A stretch of DNA of 64,000 bases from Herbaspirillum seropedicae (GTDB lineage Bacteria > Pseudomonadota > Gammaproteobacteria > Burkholderiales > Burkholderiaceae_D). How positions within the stretch are numbered: position 1 is the stretch's first letter; every line of letters begins with the position of its first letter. Made by a program: the position numbers and the translations under genes. Under the pieces are notes generated by a model. The model was not told the DNA's origin. It saw only the letters and a program-made list of their open reading frames with translations, and did not search any database. Shown here one piece after another: positions 48,714-58,536 of the stretch. The DNA lies in NCBI RefSeq assembly GCF_001040945.1, contig NZ_CP011930.1, positions 3,157,021 to 3,221,020 of the forward strand. The letters run 5' to 3'.

Positions 48714-50438
48714 ATCTAACCCAGTATCTAGGACTGGATCCTCATCCTCAAGTTGGTTTGAAATATTACTTTCTTTAAAAAGCGTCTTAATGATGCGAGA
48801 AAGTCTAGGCTGCCGGTTTTCCTTGATGACCCTCTTGCAAGCTCGGGCGAAGTTGTCCATCGCGGATCCGAAATGAGGCTCGTAATTGCCTTTATGCGCG
48901 CACAACTCAACCATTTTCCAGAGAAAATTTCTCACTTTTGCGGAAGATAAAGATAGCAAGAGCCTTTCGAAATCCTCTGTGGTGGCTGAGCGCAGAGCCA
49001 ATGACTGCCTATCGCCCCATCCTTGATGTTCGCTCAAATATTCACAAACATCTGCGGCAGAAGTGTTGCGACGCACCTCGCGTTCAACCCCATCAAATAA
49101 TTTTTTTATCTCAGGATGAAGTGGTCCGCCGAAGGGAGCCATTGGTGCAGACCCGCTGAATGAGGCTGCGTCAAAATTATCAATATAATTTTTTAGAGCA
49201 GCTTGCGCATAAGGTTCTCCACCAGGAAAATTCATTAAAGCATCGTATAAGTTGGAAACAACATATGGACCCAATAAATGCGCTCTCTCAGCAATCCCGT
49301 TTACTCTTCGAAGTAACTGCTCTTCTGGAACCTCATAGTCCCAGAACAAGGAAGACATGAGCGAATTGCAATCATTATTCGCAGATGTAATGGCGGCGTC
49401 TGACTCAAATCTGCTGATAGCTTCACTCAACTTCTGCGACTCAACCAAACCCGATTGTAAGAACTCGACCACAAGTAGTTCGAACTCATCAGCTTGAGGA
49501 GATATCCCCAGCTTTCTGAAAAGCACCCTCCATCGATCTCTGTTCTTCTCTTCCTCAGATTTCTCGCCTTGGCTTTTAGACCATTCATCCCAGTCTTGCG
49601 GCCCTCCTTGATCGAGGGCGAAATCAAAGTTCGGTCCATCATCGATGCCCCGGTAGTGAATCGCAGATAGGAGAACTATTGAAGGGAGAGCGCGATTCAA
49701 AGTACCTGGCGAAAGATCTGCTCTGCCTCCTAATATAAGATTACTCGCCTTAATTATTTTCTGGATAATGCGGATGTTATTGATTCCGCATATCCTTATT
49801 AACTCACACAGTTTTTCGCCGTATGGCGTTTCTATCGTCTTCTTTGCGATCTCAAAAGCCTCATCACTGGATGTCAAGAGCTTTAGCTCCTGATCGATAA
49901 CCTTCTCTCGAAAAGTATTCCAAAGTTCGCCGCTCGCTTTATCTAACTTGTCTTCGTTCAAAATGAGAAGAACCCGACACTTATACTGCTTGGTCATTTC
50001 ATCGATAAAGCCGAGCACCTCATCTACGTCGAGTTTCTTGTGCTTACGCTCAATATCGTCCAGAACCAGAAGCTTTTCTCTCAAGATGACTGGCGCAAGA
50101 ATTAGGCCGATGTCATTCACGGCAGCGAATCCTTTGTGAAACCCTTCTGCCATCTTACTAATCGCGCCCCAGGTCTTTTTTACTCCTTCAGTCAGCACTG
50201 GAAATTCGTCGACAGATTTTGCGGCGCTCTGAATCAACTTCAACTTAACGAGATCGATGGAAGAAAGGCCGAACACGGAGGCGTAAAGGGCATCCTTTGC
50301 AAACGCGACATCACTTTTCTTGATTTGGTCCCACATGAAGCTTTTTCCCGTCCCCCATTTTCCCGATAGAGCGATGACCTTGGCGTCGTATTGCTCTAAC
50401 ATGTGGATGAGCTGCGCTTTGGTTTCTTCTAGCGACAT
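48711..50438 (-). CDS. KAP-type P-loop NTPase, 3' end formed by an IS terminus
   Basis: 575 residues. Walker A GKWGTGKS at residues 26-33 and Walker B LLVLDDIE at 123-130, followed by RVLLILNEDKL and a long helical C-terminal region. The arrangement fits KAP-family or related AAA+/STAND-like NTPases found in phage-defence loci. No membrane helix is obvious. Its TGA stop (48711-48713) lies in the terminal repeat of the IS remnant, so the natural C-terminus may have been replaced or shortened. Codon use is clearly more AT-rich than in the flanking core genes, in keeping with transfer. Confidence 0.75.
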   Translation of the reverse strand: MSLEETKAQLIHMLEQYDAKVIALSGKWGTGKSFMWDQIKKSDVAFAKDALYASVFGLSSIDLVKLKLIQSAAKSVDEFPVLTEGVKKTWGAISKMAEGFHKGFAAVNDIGLILAPVILREKLLVLDDIERKHKKLDVDEVLGFIDEMTKQYKCRVLLILNEDKLDKASGELWNTFREKVIDQELKLLTSSDEAFEIAKKTIETPYGEKLCELIRICGINNIRIIQKIIKASNLILGGRADLSPGTLNRALPSIVLLSAIHYRGIDDGPNFDFALDQGGPQDWDEWSKSQGEKSEEEKNRDRWRVLFRKLGISPQADEFELLVVEFLQSGLVESQKLSEAISRFESDAAITSANNDCNSLMSSLFWDYEVPEEQLLRRVNGIAERAHLLGPYVVSNLYDALMNFPGGEPYAQAALKNYIDNFDAASFSGSAPMAPFGGPLHPEIKKLFDGVEREVRRNTSAADVCEYLSEHQGWGDRQSLALRSATTEDFERLLLSLSSAKVRNFLWKMVELCAHKGNYEPHFGSAMDNFARACKRVIKENRQPRLSRIIKTLFKESNISNQLEDEDPVLDTGLD

Positions 50439-50492
50439 GAATTTCCTCTTAGGTTAATAGTTTTCGGAAAAATATCTACTTGCATCCACATT

Positions 50493-50891
50493 ATGAATGT
50501 AGCACCACCTTCTCTTCAATCCTCGCGTATCGAAATGTATTTCGGGGATATTTTATTGTCGAGTGGCACCAGCTTCATCACGCGCCGTGGGAGTAAGTTG
50601 TTTCTGACATCCAATAGCCATAACGTCACCGGGCGTGATCAGCACGCTGGGGCATGTCTATCCGCGCGAGAAGGGATTCCCAATAATGTCGTGATCCGCT
50701 ACAACAAGGCTGATAACCCTGGCGAATTCCTGTCGTATCAGGAGCCGATCTTGGCCAACGATGAGCCGCTTTGGTTTAAGCACCCGAAGTTAGGAAAAAC
50801 GGCTGATTTTGTCGCACTGAAGCTGACCAACTCGCCGGGTGCAATAATCCATCCGATCGATCCGGTCTCGGTGGGCGTACCCACCAAGTAA
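50493..50891 (+). pseudogene. Truncated trypsin-like serine protease domain
   Basis: 132 residues that match the start of trypsin-like peptidase proteins: SSGTSFITRRGSKLFLTSNSHNVTG carries the catalytic His (His43), and DEPLWFKHPKLGKTADFVALKL has the likely Asp. The frame stops at 50891, before the Gly-x-Ser-Gly-Gly region expected about 80-100 residues later, and no other frame continues it. A C9 run follows at once. It is divergent from the KAP gene across 54 bases, so the two may once have formed one defence module. Confidence 0.6.
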
Positions 50892-51274
50892 AATGCCCCC
50901 CCCCTTGAGAGCTGCGTCGAACCGTCATTCGAGCGAGCCAACCCTTGTCCTGATCGAGAGCGGCCACTTATCGAAGAATCGATGCGATATTTCGGGATGC
51001 TCTGAGAACAAGCTCAATATCTCGTAGGCATGGGGAATACCCGTACAAGAAAGCCCCCTCGATATTGGCTAGAAGAAATTCACAAAATAGCCTGTCCAAC
51101 GCTAGCCGTATAGTTTGCAAAGCACTACCATGAACAACTGTGGATTGAGCATCTGAATCGGGCCTGGATGGGGCAATCAAAAATCATTGCGAGCATCCGC
51201 TCTTGCTTTTGGTCAGCCACAATCGTCCACTTATTGTTTTGGGGAAATCATTACAACATCAGAGGGAGTTAATC
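50892..51274. other. Non-coding remnant stretch
   Basis: About 380 bases after the truncated protease. Includes a nine-base C run at about 50894. A 70-codon reverse frame (50968-51180) shows no family features. I see no gene I can support. Confidence 0.4.
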
Positions 51275-51409
51275 ATGACGCTAAAGCCTGGCCCGAAGCC
51301 AATTGCCAAATCCACCGGCAAGCCCGATCAACGTCGGCGCGATAACAAAGAAACGCCGGGAAATAATCCGGCTCTGAAGCCCAGCAAGCCGCCGACCAAA
51401 AGCAAATAA
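51275..51409 (+). CDS. 44-residue Lys/Pro-rich small protein
   Basis: ATG at 51275 preceded by AGAGGGAG. The product is rich in Lys, Pro and Asn (TLKPGPKPIAKSTGKPDQRR) and should be basic and unstructured, as in small nucleic-acid-binding or phage-type accessory proteins. No family recognised; the ribosome binding site is the main support. Confidence 0.45.
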   Translation: MTLKPGPKPIAKSTGKPDQRRRDNKETPGNNPALKPSKPPTKSK

Positions 51410-51708
51410 GGCTCATGGCCTCTTCGTTAGTTTATTCTCGTGGTGGGGCAGTACTTTACGTTCGATTCCCGCCCTCCAAAATCGGGGAGCGGCGCCTGGA
51501 CGATGATGAGCGCCAAAACCGGCATATTGTCGGTTTTGGAAATCGTGGGGTGGCTATCAACTTTGACTTCAGCCATCGGCGGGAGATTGCTTTTCGCTCC
51601 CGCGAGCTGCTTTCCCAGCTGCTTGCCCGTTTCGGTGCGCTCCACCATGGCGAATTCCGTTGTCATGTCAAGGGATAGGTGGTGCTCAATGGCAGTCTGG
51701 GCATGAGC

Positions 51709-51740
51709 TTTTGAGCTCCCCGAAACTGGGGAGCTCAAAA
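51709..51740. repeat. 13-bp perfect hairpin
   Basis: TTTTGAGCTCCCC (51709-51721) pairs with 51728-51740 around a 6-base loop. The A/T ends are in the wrong order for a terminator on either strand, so it is more likely an operator or element end. Confidence 0.65.
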
Positions 51741-51877
51741 TTGCCCCTGAGGTTTTTCGGAGTTTTCCGAAAAGCCCTCTGCGACGGAGTAATCATATCC
51801 ATTACAAGTGCAATCCTGATACGTCTGTCCATTTTGCGGGTGGACGTAGGGTGTCTCGTTTCCAGAAACGACACCCT

Positions 51878-52113
51878 GTTCACGACTAGGCGGAACATAT
51901 CGCCCTTCGTCAATACTCGCACTTCTTGTGTGCGGCCTAGGCTATCGACGATGAGGTAACGTTTTGCTATCCCACGGCATGCCGCATAGCATCATTCGGA
52001 TTGGAATAGTCTAACGCTTCGCAAATATCCTTACCGACGAATAAAGGCTCACTACTCTCGCTCGCCAATACGCGGATATCACGGCCCTCGAAATGGAAAG
52101 GGATAGGATTCAT
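51878..52113 (-). pseudogene. Frameshifted, truncated Bro-N phage antirepressor
   Basis: From the ATG at 52113 the reverse strand encodes FHFEGRDIRVLASESSEPLF and VGKDICEALDYSNPNDAMRH, the Bro-N domain of prophage antirepressors. The frame then hits TAG at 51967-51969. Restoring one base after the CAT codon (CAT-TGC-CGT) gives the expected continuation GIAKRYLIVDSLGRTQEVRVL then TKGDMFRLVVN, after which homology ends at about 51878. A one-base deletion plus loss of the 3' end therefore inactivated it. A clear mark of prophage origin. Confidence 0.75.
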
Positions 52114-52308
52114 GCCGCGACCTCACTCGGTCCGAACATTAGATCCTTGATCCAATCAACAGGCGCCGGGCATGGACCTCAACATCGTCAGGATGGCTCC
52201 AGCATTGTCCAAATCAAGCTTGCAGCGCCCACATTTTGACAGCCAGTTTCCAGCAGCTTGGATTGACGCGTCGTCTCGTCTATCCCCTTTGTGGTGGCAA
52301 TATGGAGG

Positions 52309-52377
52309 TGCGGACACTTCCCTCTCTTCAGTGCGGACATTTGCGGACACTTGTGCGGACACTTGTGCGGACACTTT
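52309..52377. repeat. Five copies of a TGCGGACAYTT motif
   Basis: TGCGGACACTTC at 52309, TGCGGACATT at 52332, then three head-to-tail 12-base copies at 52342-52377 (TGCGGACACTTG twice and a TTT variant). A reverse-strand open frame across it (52156-52608) reads as a VSAQ repeat, but there is little other support for a gene. The stretch up to the tldD stop contains nothing else I can support. Confidence 0.7.
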
Positions 52378-52631
52378 GGAAGTGTCTGCACTCGTCTTCC
52401 GGCTTCTGATCAGGCGGCGTCGAGGGCCAGTTAAACGGTCGAGAGAATGACGGCGCCAGTCATGGGCCCTCACCGGCCATGCGAGCCTTTGGAGGTACGA
52501 TTGAAGCCCCCAATGCAGCGAGCGGCGGCGCGGTTTTCTGTGTGCGGTTGCCGTCGGCTCCGTAGCGGGTAAATTGTCATGCGGCACTAGCCGCATTCGG
52601 TTTTCCATCGTCTGAAAAAACTGCCGGCAAT

Positions 52632-54137
52632 TCAGGCGGTACCGCCCACGGTCATGCCGTCAATCCTCAGCGTTGGCTGACCCACGCCCACAGGCACCGA
52701 TTGTCCGGCCTTGCCACAGACGCCGGAGGCCGTGTTGATTTCCAGATCGTTGCCGATCAGCTTCACGTTCTTCAGTGACTGCGGGCCGTTGCCGAGCACC
52801 GTCGCGCCTTTCACTGGCGCGCCCAGTCGACCATTCTCGATCAGGAACGCTTCCGACGCGGCAAACATGAACCGGCCGCTGCTGATATCGACCTGACCGC
52901 CCTCTAGATGGGCAATGTAGATCCCCTGCTTGACCGAGGCGATGATCTCGGCCGGATCAACTCCGCCGGCACGCATGTAGGTGTTGGTCATGCGTGGCAT
53001 CGGTAGCACATCGTAGGATTCGCGGCGTCCGTTGCCCGTGTTGGCGACACCCATCAGCCTGGCGTTCAGCGAATCTTGCATGTAGCTGACCAGAATACCG
53101 TCCTCGATCAACGTGGTGCACTGCCCGGGCGTGCCTTCGTCGTCGATGTTGAGCGAGCCGCGACTGCCCGGCACGGTGCCGTCGTCGACGATGGTCACAC
53201 CGGGAGCCGCCACCCGTTGCCCGATGCGCCCGGCGAATGCCGAGGAACCGCGCCGGTTGAAATCACCTTCCAGGCCATGCCCCACTGCTTCGTGCAACAT
53301 GACGCCGTTCCAGCCAGGGCCGATCACCACGGTCATGGTGCCGGCCGGCGCCGCGCGTGCCTCCAGCTTGATCAATGCAGCGTCCACCGCCAGAGCGGCG
53401 ACCGACTCGATCGCAGCGTGATCGAAGGTCGCCAACCCCACGCGCCCGCCCAAGGTGCGCGAGGCGCCTTCGCGGCGGCCATTGCGGACGACCTGTACCG
53501 CCACGTCGAGCCGTACTAGCGGACGTACGTCGCCGCCGCAATAGCCGTCGTTGCGCGCCAGAAAAACCAGGTCGAGCGATATCGACAGGCTCGCCATCAC
53601 CTCCACCACCAGAGGACTACGGGCGCGGCAAGCGCGGTCGACCGATTCCAGCAAGGCGATCTTGTGCGCGGCATCGAGCGAGGGCAGCGGGTCATCGAGC
53701 GTGTAATAGGTCGGCCCGCGCTTGGGCAGCTTGAGCACCAGGCCTGCTGGCGATACCGGCGCATGGCCCACAGCATCGGCCGCCAAGTCGGCAGCTTTAC
53801 CAATCGTAGTAGCGTCGAAGCGATCAGCCGAGGTCAAGACCGACTGCTCGCCTTCCACCAGGCGTAGCCCGAAACCCTGCGACTGGTTGTAGTTGCTGCG
53901 TGTCACCTTGCCACGCTCAAGGTGCCAGCTTTCTGCGACGCTCGACTTCAGGTACAGATCGGCGTAGTCGCCACCTTTGCGCAGCGCGCGTGACACGCCC
54001 GCCAGTAATTGCGATTCATCCAGTCCGCTGGCTGCCAGCAGCCCCCATCTGGCGCGGCAATAGGCGGTGGACGTGCCGGAGTCAGCGCCGCCATCATTAG
54101 GTTCTGGCACTGCTGCCAGCTGGTTGATTGTCTTCAT
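52632..54137 (-). CDS. tldD: TldD metalloprotease subunit
   Basis: 501 residues. Catalytic subunit of the TldD-TldE heterodimeric zinc protease, which cleaves unstructured peptides in the cytoplasm; in E. coli it matures microcin B17 and degrades CcdA. The metal motif HEAVGH is at residues 282-287 in a clear channel-protein context (GWNGVMLHEAVGHGLEGD), and the third ligand expected as Cys is present at about 474 (ASGVCGKAG). All active-site residues are therefore kept. Last gene of the receptor-to-tldD operon; 32 bases separate it from the pmbA stop. A second housekeeping TldDE pair may exist elsewhere in the genome. Confidence 0.9.
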   Translation of the reverse strand: MKTINQLAAVPEPNDGGADSGTSTAYCRARWGLLAASGLDESQLLAGVSRALRKGGDYADLYLKSSVAESWHLERGKVTRSNYNQSQGFGLRLVEGEQSVLTSADRFDATTIGKAADLAADAVGHAPVSPAGLVLKLPKRGPTYYTLDDPLPSLDAAHKIALLESVDRACRARSPLVVEVMASLSISLDLVFLARNDGYCGGDVRPLVRLDVAVQVVRNGRREGASRTLGGRVGLATFDHAAIESVAALAVDAALIKLEARAAPAGTMTVVIGPGWNGVMLHEAVGHGLEGDFNRRGSSAFAGRIGQRVAAPGVTIVDDGTVPGSRGSLNIDDEGTPGQCTTLIEDGILVSYMQDSLNARLMGVANTGNGRRESYDVLPMPRMTNTYMRAGGVDPAEIIASVKQGIYIAHLEGGQVDISSGRFMFAASEAFLIENGRLGAPVKGATVLGNGPQSLKNVKLIGNDLEINTASGVCGKAGQSVPVGVGQPTLRIDGMTVGGTA

Positions 54138-54169
54138 GAATGCTTCCCTGTTCGCGCGTCTTCAGATGT

Positions 54170-55543
54170 TCAGATACCGCCGACACGCATCTTGTCAATC
54201 AGCCACGAGCCCGTCGTGGTGCCATTCTGCGTGAGCCGGTCATTGCCCACTGCGACGATGCCGGCAAACATCTCACGCAGATTGGACGCCACCGTGATGC
54301 CGGCCACCGGATAAGCGATCTGGCCGTTTTCCACCCAGAAGCCGCTGCACGCGCGCGAAAAATCGCCCGTCATCAGATTGACCCCCTGCCCGTTCAGCCC
54401 ACTGATCACCAGCCCTGTTCCCATGCGCCTGATCATCGCCTCCAGATCGCCACTGGCCGCGCTGGTGGTGCTCGACACCATCACATTGCTGGGCCCCGCG
54501 CCATGCTCTGCCAACGGCAAGCCGAGGCGCCGCGCACCGTAAGCGCCAAGGTAATAACCTTGCAGGCGACCGCCTGCGATCAGCGTGCGCGGGCGCAGGG
54601 CAGCGCCGTTGCCGTCATAGCTGCGGCTGCCCATGCCGCCCTTGAGCAGCGGGTCATCTGAAATATTCATGTGTGCAGCGAACACCTCCTGGCCCAGCGC
54701 ATCGCGCAGGAACGAGCTATGCATATAGAGCGGGCGCGCTGAAATGGCCTGTACGAATTCGTTGAGCAGGCTTGCCGCCGCCTGCGGCTCGAACAGCACC
54801 GGACAGGTCTGGGTAGCGACCTGGCGCGCGCCAAGCCGGGCCAGCGCGCGCCGCCCGGCACAGGCGCCGAGCGACTCTGGGCTCGGCAGCTGTGCCGGAT
54901 CACGCCGGGCATCCCACCAGGACTCGATTTCCTTGGCGCCATCACGGATTGCCACGGCCGTACACGACAGGGAATGACGGGTTGATGCACTACTGCGCAA
55001 GAAGCCTTCGCTGTTGGCCAGGACGCGGCGGGTACGACTGCTAAACAGTACCGCCTGCTCTATCTGCGGCACCGCGCTGCTGACCGCCAACGCTGCACGC
55101 TCAATGCGCGCCACCAGCGCCACGGCATCCCTCAGACCGAGCTGCCAGGCGTGGTCAAGCTCCAGATCCACATCGTCGCTTGGATAGGCCGACAGGCCCG
55201 GCAACCCCGCATGCTGATCTTCGGCGGCAATCGCGGCGCTATCCATGCCGCGTGCCACCAACGCCGCCACGCCCTGCTGCGACAGATCGGAGGATGACAC
55301 CGACGCTTCGCGCTGACCAAGGAACAGGCTCAGGCGCAATTGGGCCGATTGACGCAGCGCACGCTCGTTGGGCTTGCCACCCTGCACGCTGGCGCTCAGC
55401 GACTCTACCTCCTCAATCTGTACCGCCGCAGCCGTGGCCCCGTGCTGACGAGCGACCTCAAGTGTTTGCTGCGCGATGGTTTCGAAATGCTGTTGGCAAT
55501 CTTTCATGGTATTGAGGTTACGAAGGGCTCGTAAGCTTTTCAT
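54170..55543 (-). CDS. pmbA: PmbA/TldE subunit of the TldDE protease
   Basis: 457 residues. Non-catalytic partner of TldD that closes the proteolytic chamber; as expected it has no HExxxH motif. Conserved parts: QHGATAAAVQIEEVESLSASVQGG near the N-terminus, LFEPQAAASLLNEF, and SGLNGQGVNLMTGDFSRACSGFWVENGQI near the C-terminus (outline). The ATG overlaps the stop of the ABC transporter gene by 4 bases, so protease and transporter are translationally coupled. An ATG at 55507 is an alternative start. Confidence 0.9.
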   Translation of the reverse strand: MKSLRALRNLNTMKDCQQHFETIAQQTLEVARQHGATAAAVQIEEVESLSASVQGGKPNERALRQSAQLRLSLFLGQREASVSSSDLSQQGVAALVARGMDSAAIAAEDQHAGLPGLSAYPSDDVDLELDHAWQLGLRDAVALVARIERAALAVSSAVPQIEQAVLFSSRTRRVLANSEGFLRSSASTRHSLSCTAVAIRDGAKEIESWWDARRDPAQLPSPESLGACAGRRALARLGARQVATQTCPVLFEPQAAASLLNEFVQAISARPLYMHSSFLRDALGQEVFAAHMNISDDPLLKGGMGSRSYDGNGAALRPRTLIAGGRLQGYYLGAYGARRLGLPLAEHGAGPSNVMVSSTTSAASGDLEAMIRRMGTGLVISGLNGQGVNLMTGDFSRACSGFWVENGQIAYPVAGITVASNLREMFAGIVAVGNDRLTQNGTTTGSWLIDKMRVGGI

Positions 55544-57324
55544 TCCTTGCTCTTGGGTTGATTCGATACCGCACCTGGGGCGGATGTCGCAACGACATCC
55601 GGCGTCAGATCGACGAACTGATCGTGAAACGCCGCCACCTCCTTGCGGTGCGCCACGCTGATCAGCGTACTGTGCGGCAGACGCTCAAGCAGCAGCGAAT
55701 ACATGCGCTGCTCCGATTCGTCATCGAGCGCGCTGGTGGCTTCGTCGATAAAAATGTGGTCGGGTCTGGCAATCAAGATCCGGGCAAAGGCCAGGCGTTG
55801 CTGCTCGCCACCCGAAAGACGCCCGCCCCAGCGATCAGGCTGATCAAGCAGGGGCAGAAATTGCGCCAAACCGACCGCCGCCAGGATGTCCTGCGCCAGC
55901 GCATCGCTGACGTCGGTCTCGGCGCCAGGATAGGCCAATGCCTGGCGCAAGCTGCCGACCGGCACATAGCTCTTCTGCGGCACGAACATCATGCTGGTGC
56001 GTGCAGGCACGGTGATGCTGCCGATCCCGAACGGCCAGATGCCGGCCAGCGCGCGCAGCAGCGTGCTCTTGCCAGACCCCGAGCGGCCACGGATCAGACA
56101 GCGGGCGCCGTGCTTGACCGAGAAGGCCGGGATCCGAGACAGTGGATTACCGTGCGGATCGGTCAGCGTCAGCGCGCCGACCTCGATGGTCGTCTGTTGC
56201 GGTCTTTGCAGCACAGTCAATTCAAAGGTCGGCGACTTTATCTCGTTGGCGTCCAGCAGCGCCAGCAAGCGGCGCACCACTGCACGCCAGGCGGCAAACG
56301 ATTGATACGCCTGGGGAAAATACGCCAGCGTGCTGCTCACCGAACCGAACGCGGCGCTCACCCGCATCATCCCGCCCAAGGTCATGGTTCCCGCCATCAG
56401 CTGCGGCAGCACCAGCAGCACCGGCAGGATCGAGCTGATCTGGCCGGGCACCTGCACGCCGAACATGACCTGCGCCGTAACCCGGATAATCCTCCATGTA
56501 TTGGCACGGATGCTGGCGAAGGTGGAACGCAGCCGGGAAGCTTCCACGCTGGCCCCATCGTAGAATGCGATCTGCTCCGCCCCTTCCCTGATCTGTACCA
56601 TCAATGCGCGGAAATCCGCTTCCACCTTCTGCTGCCGGATGTTGACCGGAATCAGCGAGCGGCCTAACAGATGGGTCAGCAGCAGCGTGCTGCCCGAATA
56701 CAGATAGACCGCGAACAACATGTAGGCCGGGATGGTGATGGCAAGATGCCCCAGTTCAAGCAGATAGTTGCCGCTCAGCTCCCACAGCACGATGCTGAAG
56801 GTAACCGCGCTGACCGGCACATGAATCAGGTGTGACGTGATCGTCACCGTGTAATCGACGAACAGCTTGACGTCTTCCGAGATACGCTGGTCGGCGTTGT
56901 CGAGCAACTTGTCGCGCTCAATGCGGAAGTAGGCGCCGCTACGTGTCCACTGGTCGATCAATGTAGTGGTAAGCCAGGTGCGCCACCTCAGCTTGAGCAC
57001 ATCGGCGGCGACCGAGGCGCTGATGGCCAGCGTCGCCGCCACCATGATGAGGCCCAGAAACAGCGTCAGCAGAGCGGGAATCGTGCCGAAACGGCCACTG
57101 CCGATGGCGTCGTAGAATTTGCCGGTCCATTGATTGACGCGCAGCGAAAAATAGACGCCGACAAAGCCGGAGCCGACGATGAAAGCGGCTAGCAAGGCCG
57201 AAACCGGTGCTTCGCGCGACGTCCAGTAACTCTTGAACAACCACCAGGTGGAGGTCCTGAAATGCGCGCGCTGGCTTCCTTCCACCTCGGCATAGCTGAG
57301 GTCGTGCAAGGCTTCCTGCGTCAT
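55540..57324 (-). CDS. SbmA/BacA-like ABC transporter with fused ATPase (YddA/BclA type)
   Basis: 594 residues: about six membrane helices of the SbmA_BacA type (ALLAAFIVGSGFVGVYFSLR; LTLFLGLIMVAATLAISAS; NYLLELGHLAITIPAYMLFA) with the conserved NQWTGKFYDAI, then an ABC ATPase with Walker A GRSGSGKST at 413-421, signature LSGGEQQR at 503-510, Walker B IFIDEATSALD and the switch His at about 559. Relatives import peptide antibiotics such as microcins and NCR peptides across the inner membrane. ATPase motifs are complete. ATGA overlaps on both sides couple it to exbD and pmbA. Direction of transport is inferred from the family and operon. Confidence 0.88.
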   Translation of the reverse strand: MTQEALHDLSYAEVEGSQRAHFRTSTWWLFKSYWTSREAPVSALLAAFIVGSGFVGVYFSLRVNQWTGKFYDAIGSGRFGTIPALLTLFLGLIMVAATLAISASVAADVLKLRWRTWLTTTLIDQWTRSGAYFRIERDKLLDNADQRISEDVKLFVDYTVTITSHLIHVPVSAVTFSIVLWELSGNYLLELGHLAITIPAYMLFAVYLYSGSTLLLTHLLGRSLIPVNIRQQKVEADFRALMVQIREGAEQIAFYDGASVEASRLRSTFASIRANTWRIIRVTAQVMFGVQVPGQISSILPVLLVLPQLMAGTMTLGGMMRVSAAFGSVSSTLAYFPQAYQSFAAWRAVVRRLLALLDANEIKSPTFELTVLQRPQQTTIEVGALTLTDPHGNPLSRIPAFSVKHGARCLIRGRSGSGKSTLLRALAGIWPFGIGSITVPARTSMMFVPQKSYVPVGSLRQALAYPGAETDVSDALAQDILAAVGLAQFLPLLDQPDRWGGRLSGGEQQRLAFARILIARPDHIFIDEATSALDDESEQRMYSLLLERLPHSTLISVAHRKEVAAFHDQFVDLTPDVVATSAPGAVSNQPKSKE

Positions 57325-57740
57325 TGTGTTTCCTTCACCGGCTCCGTGACAAAGTTGATCCTGCTCAGGCCGCCCGCCTGCACCCCCGCCAGTACCTTGG
57401 CAACACTGCCGTAGGGCACTTGCTCATCGGCATAGACGTTGACGGCCGGCGGCACTGCCGCCGCTGCAGCTGCCACCACGTGCGCGCGCAGTTCATCGAG
57501 ATTGGCTGGCACGCGGTTCCACAGGACGGTACCGTCTGCCTGAATCGAGATATCGATGTCCTTGCTTGCCGTCTCGGTGGGCTGCGCAGTGGCCTTCGGC
57601 AGCGTTACCTTGACGGCCTGATTGATGGCCGGCAGCGTCACGATAAAAATGATCAGTAACACCAGCATGACGTCGATCAGCGGTGTCATGTTGATTTCCG
57701 TGGCCAGCCCATCCCCGCCCGCATCATTCATCATCGACAT
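57321..57740 (-). CDS. exbD: ExbD-type biopolymer transport protein
   Basis: 139 residues. One membrane helix with the conserved proton-path Asp (INMTPLIDVMLVLLIIFIVTL) and a periplasmic ExbD domain (AVKVTLPKATAQPTETASKD onward). Works with ExbB to drive TonB using the proton gradient. Starts 10 bases after the exbB stop and overlaps the transporter gene by 4 bases. Confidence 0.93.
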   Translation of the reverse strand: MSMMNDAGGDGLATEINMTPLIDVMLVLLIIFIVTLPAINQAVKVTLPKATAQPTETASKDIDISIQADGTVLWNRVPANLDELRAHVVAAAAAAVPPAVNVYADEQVPYGSVAKVLAGVQAGGLSRINFVTEPVKETQ

Positions 57741-57750
57741 GGCAAGCTCC

Positions 57751-58482
<732 letters not shown>

Positions 58483-58536
58483 TGCATGCTCCTAGATTTG
58501 TCGTGCGCCGTAGCGCGGTGAACTTGGAAAGCGTTT

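Noticed and set aside
50968..51180. 70-codon reverse-strand open frame
   Set aside because: No family features, no ribosome binding site, lies in a degraded stretch.
51427..51738. 103-codon reverse-strand open frame and overlapping forward frames
   Set aside because: Overlapping open frames on both strands, start inside a hairpin, no domain recognised; too little support for a gene.
51709..51740. Hairpin considered as a transcription terminator
   Set aside because: On both strands the T-run precedes and the A-run follows the stem, the reverse of an intrinsic terminator.
52156..52608. 150-codon reverse-strand open frame with VSAQ repeats
   Set aside because: Arg/Ser-rich composition, repeats explained by the DNA-level tandem motif, and no recognisable domain or ribosome binding site.
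54170..55543. PmbA considered as a second active protease
   Set aside because: It lacks the HExxxH motif, as expected for the non-catalytic TldE subunit.
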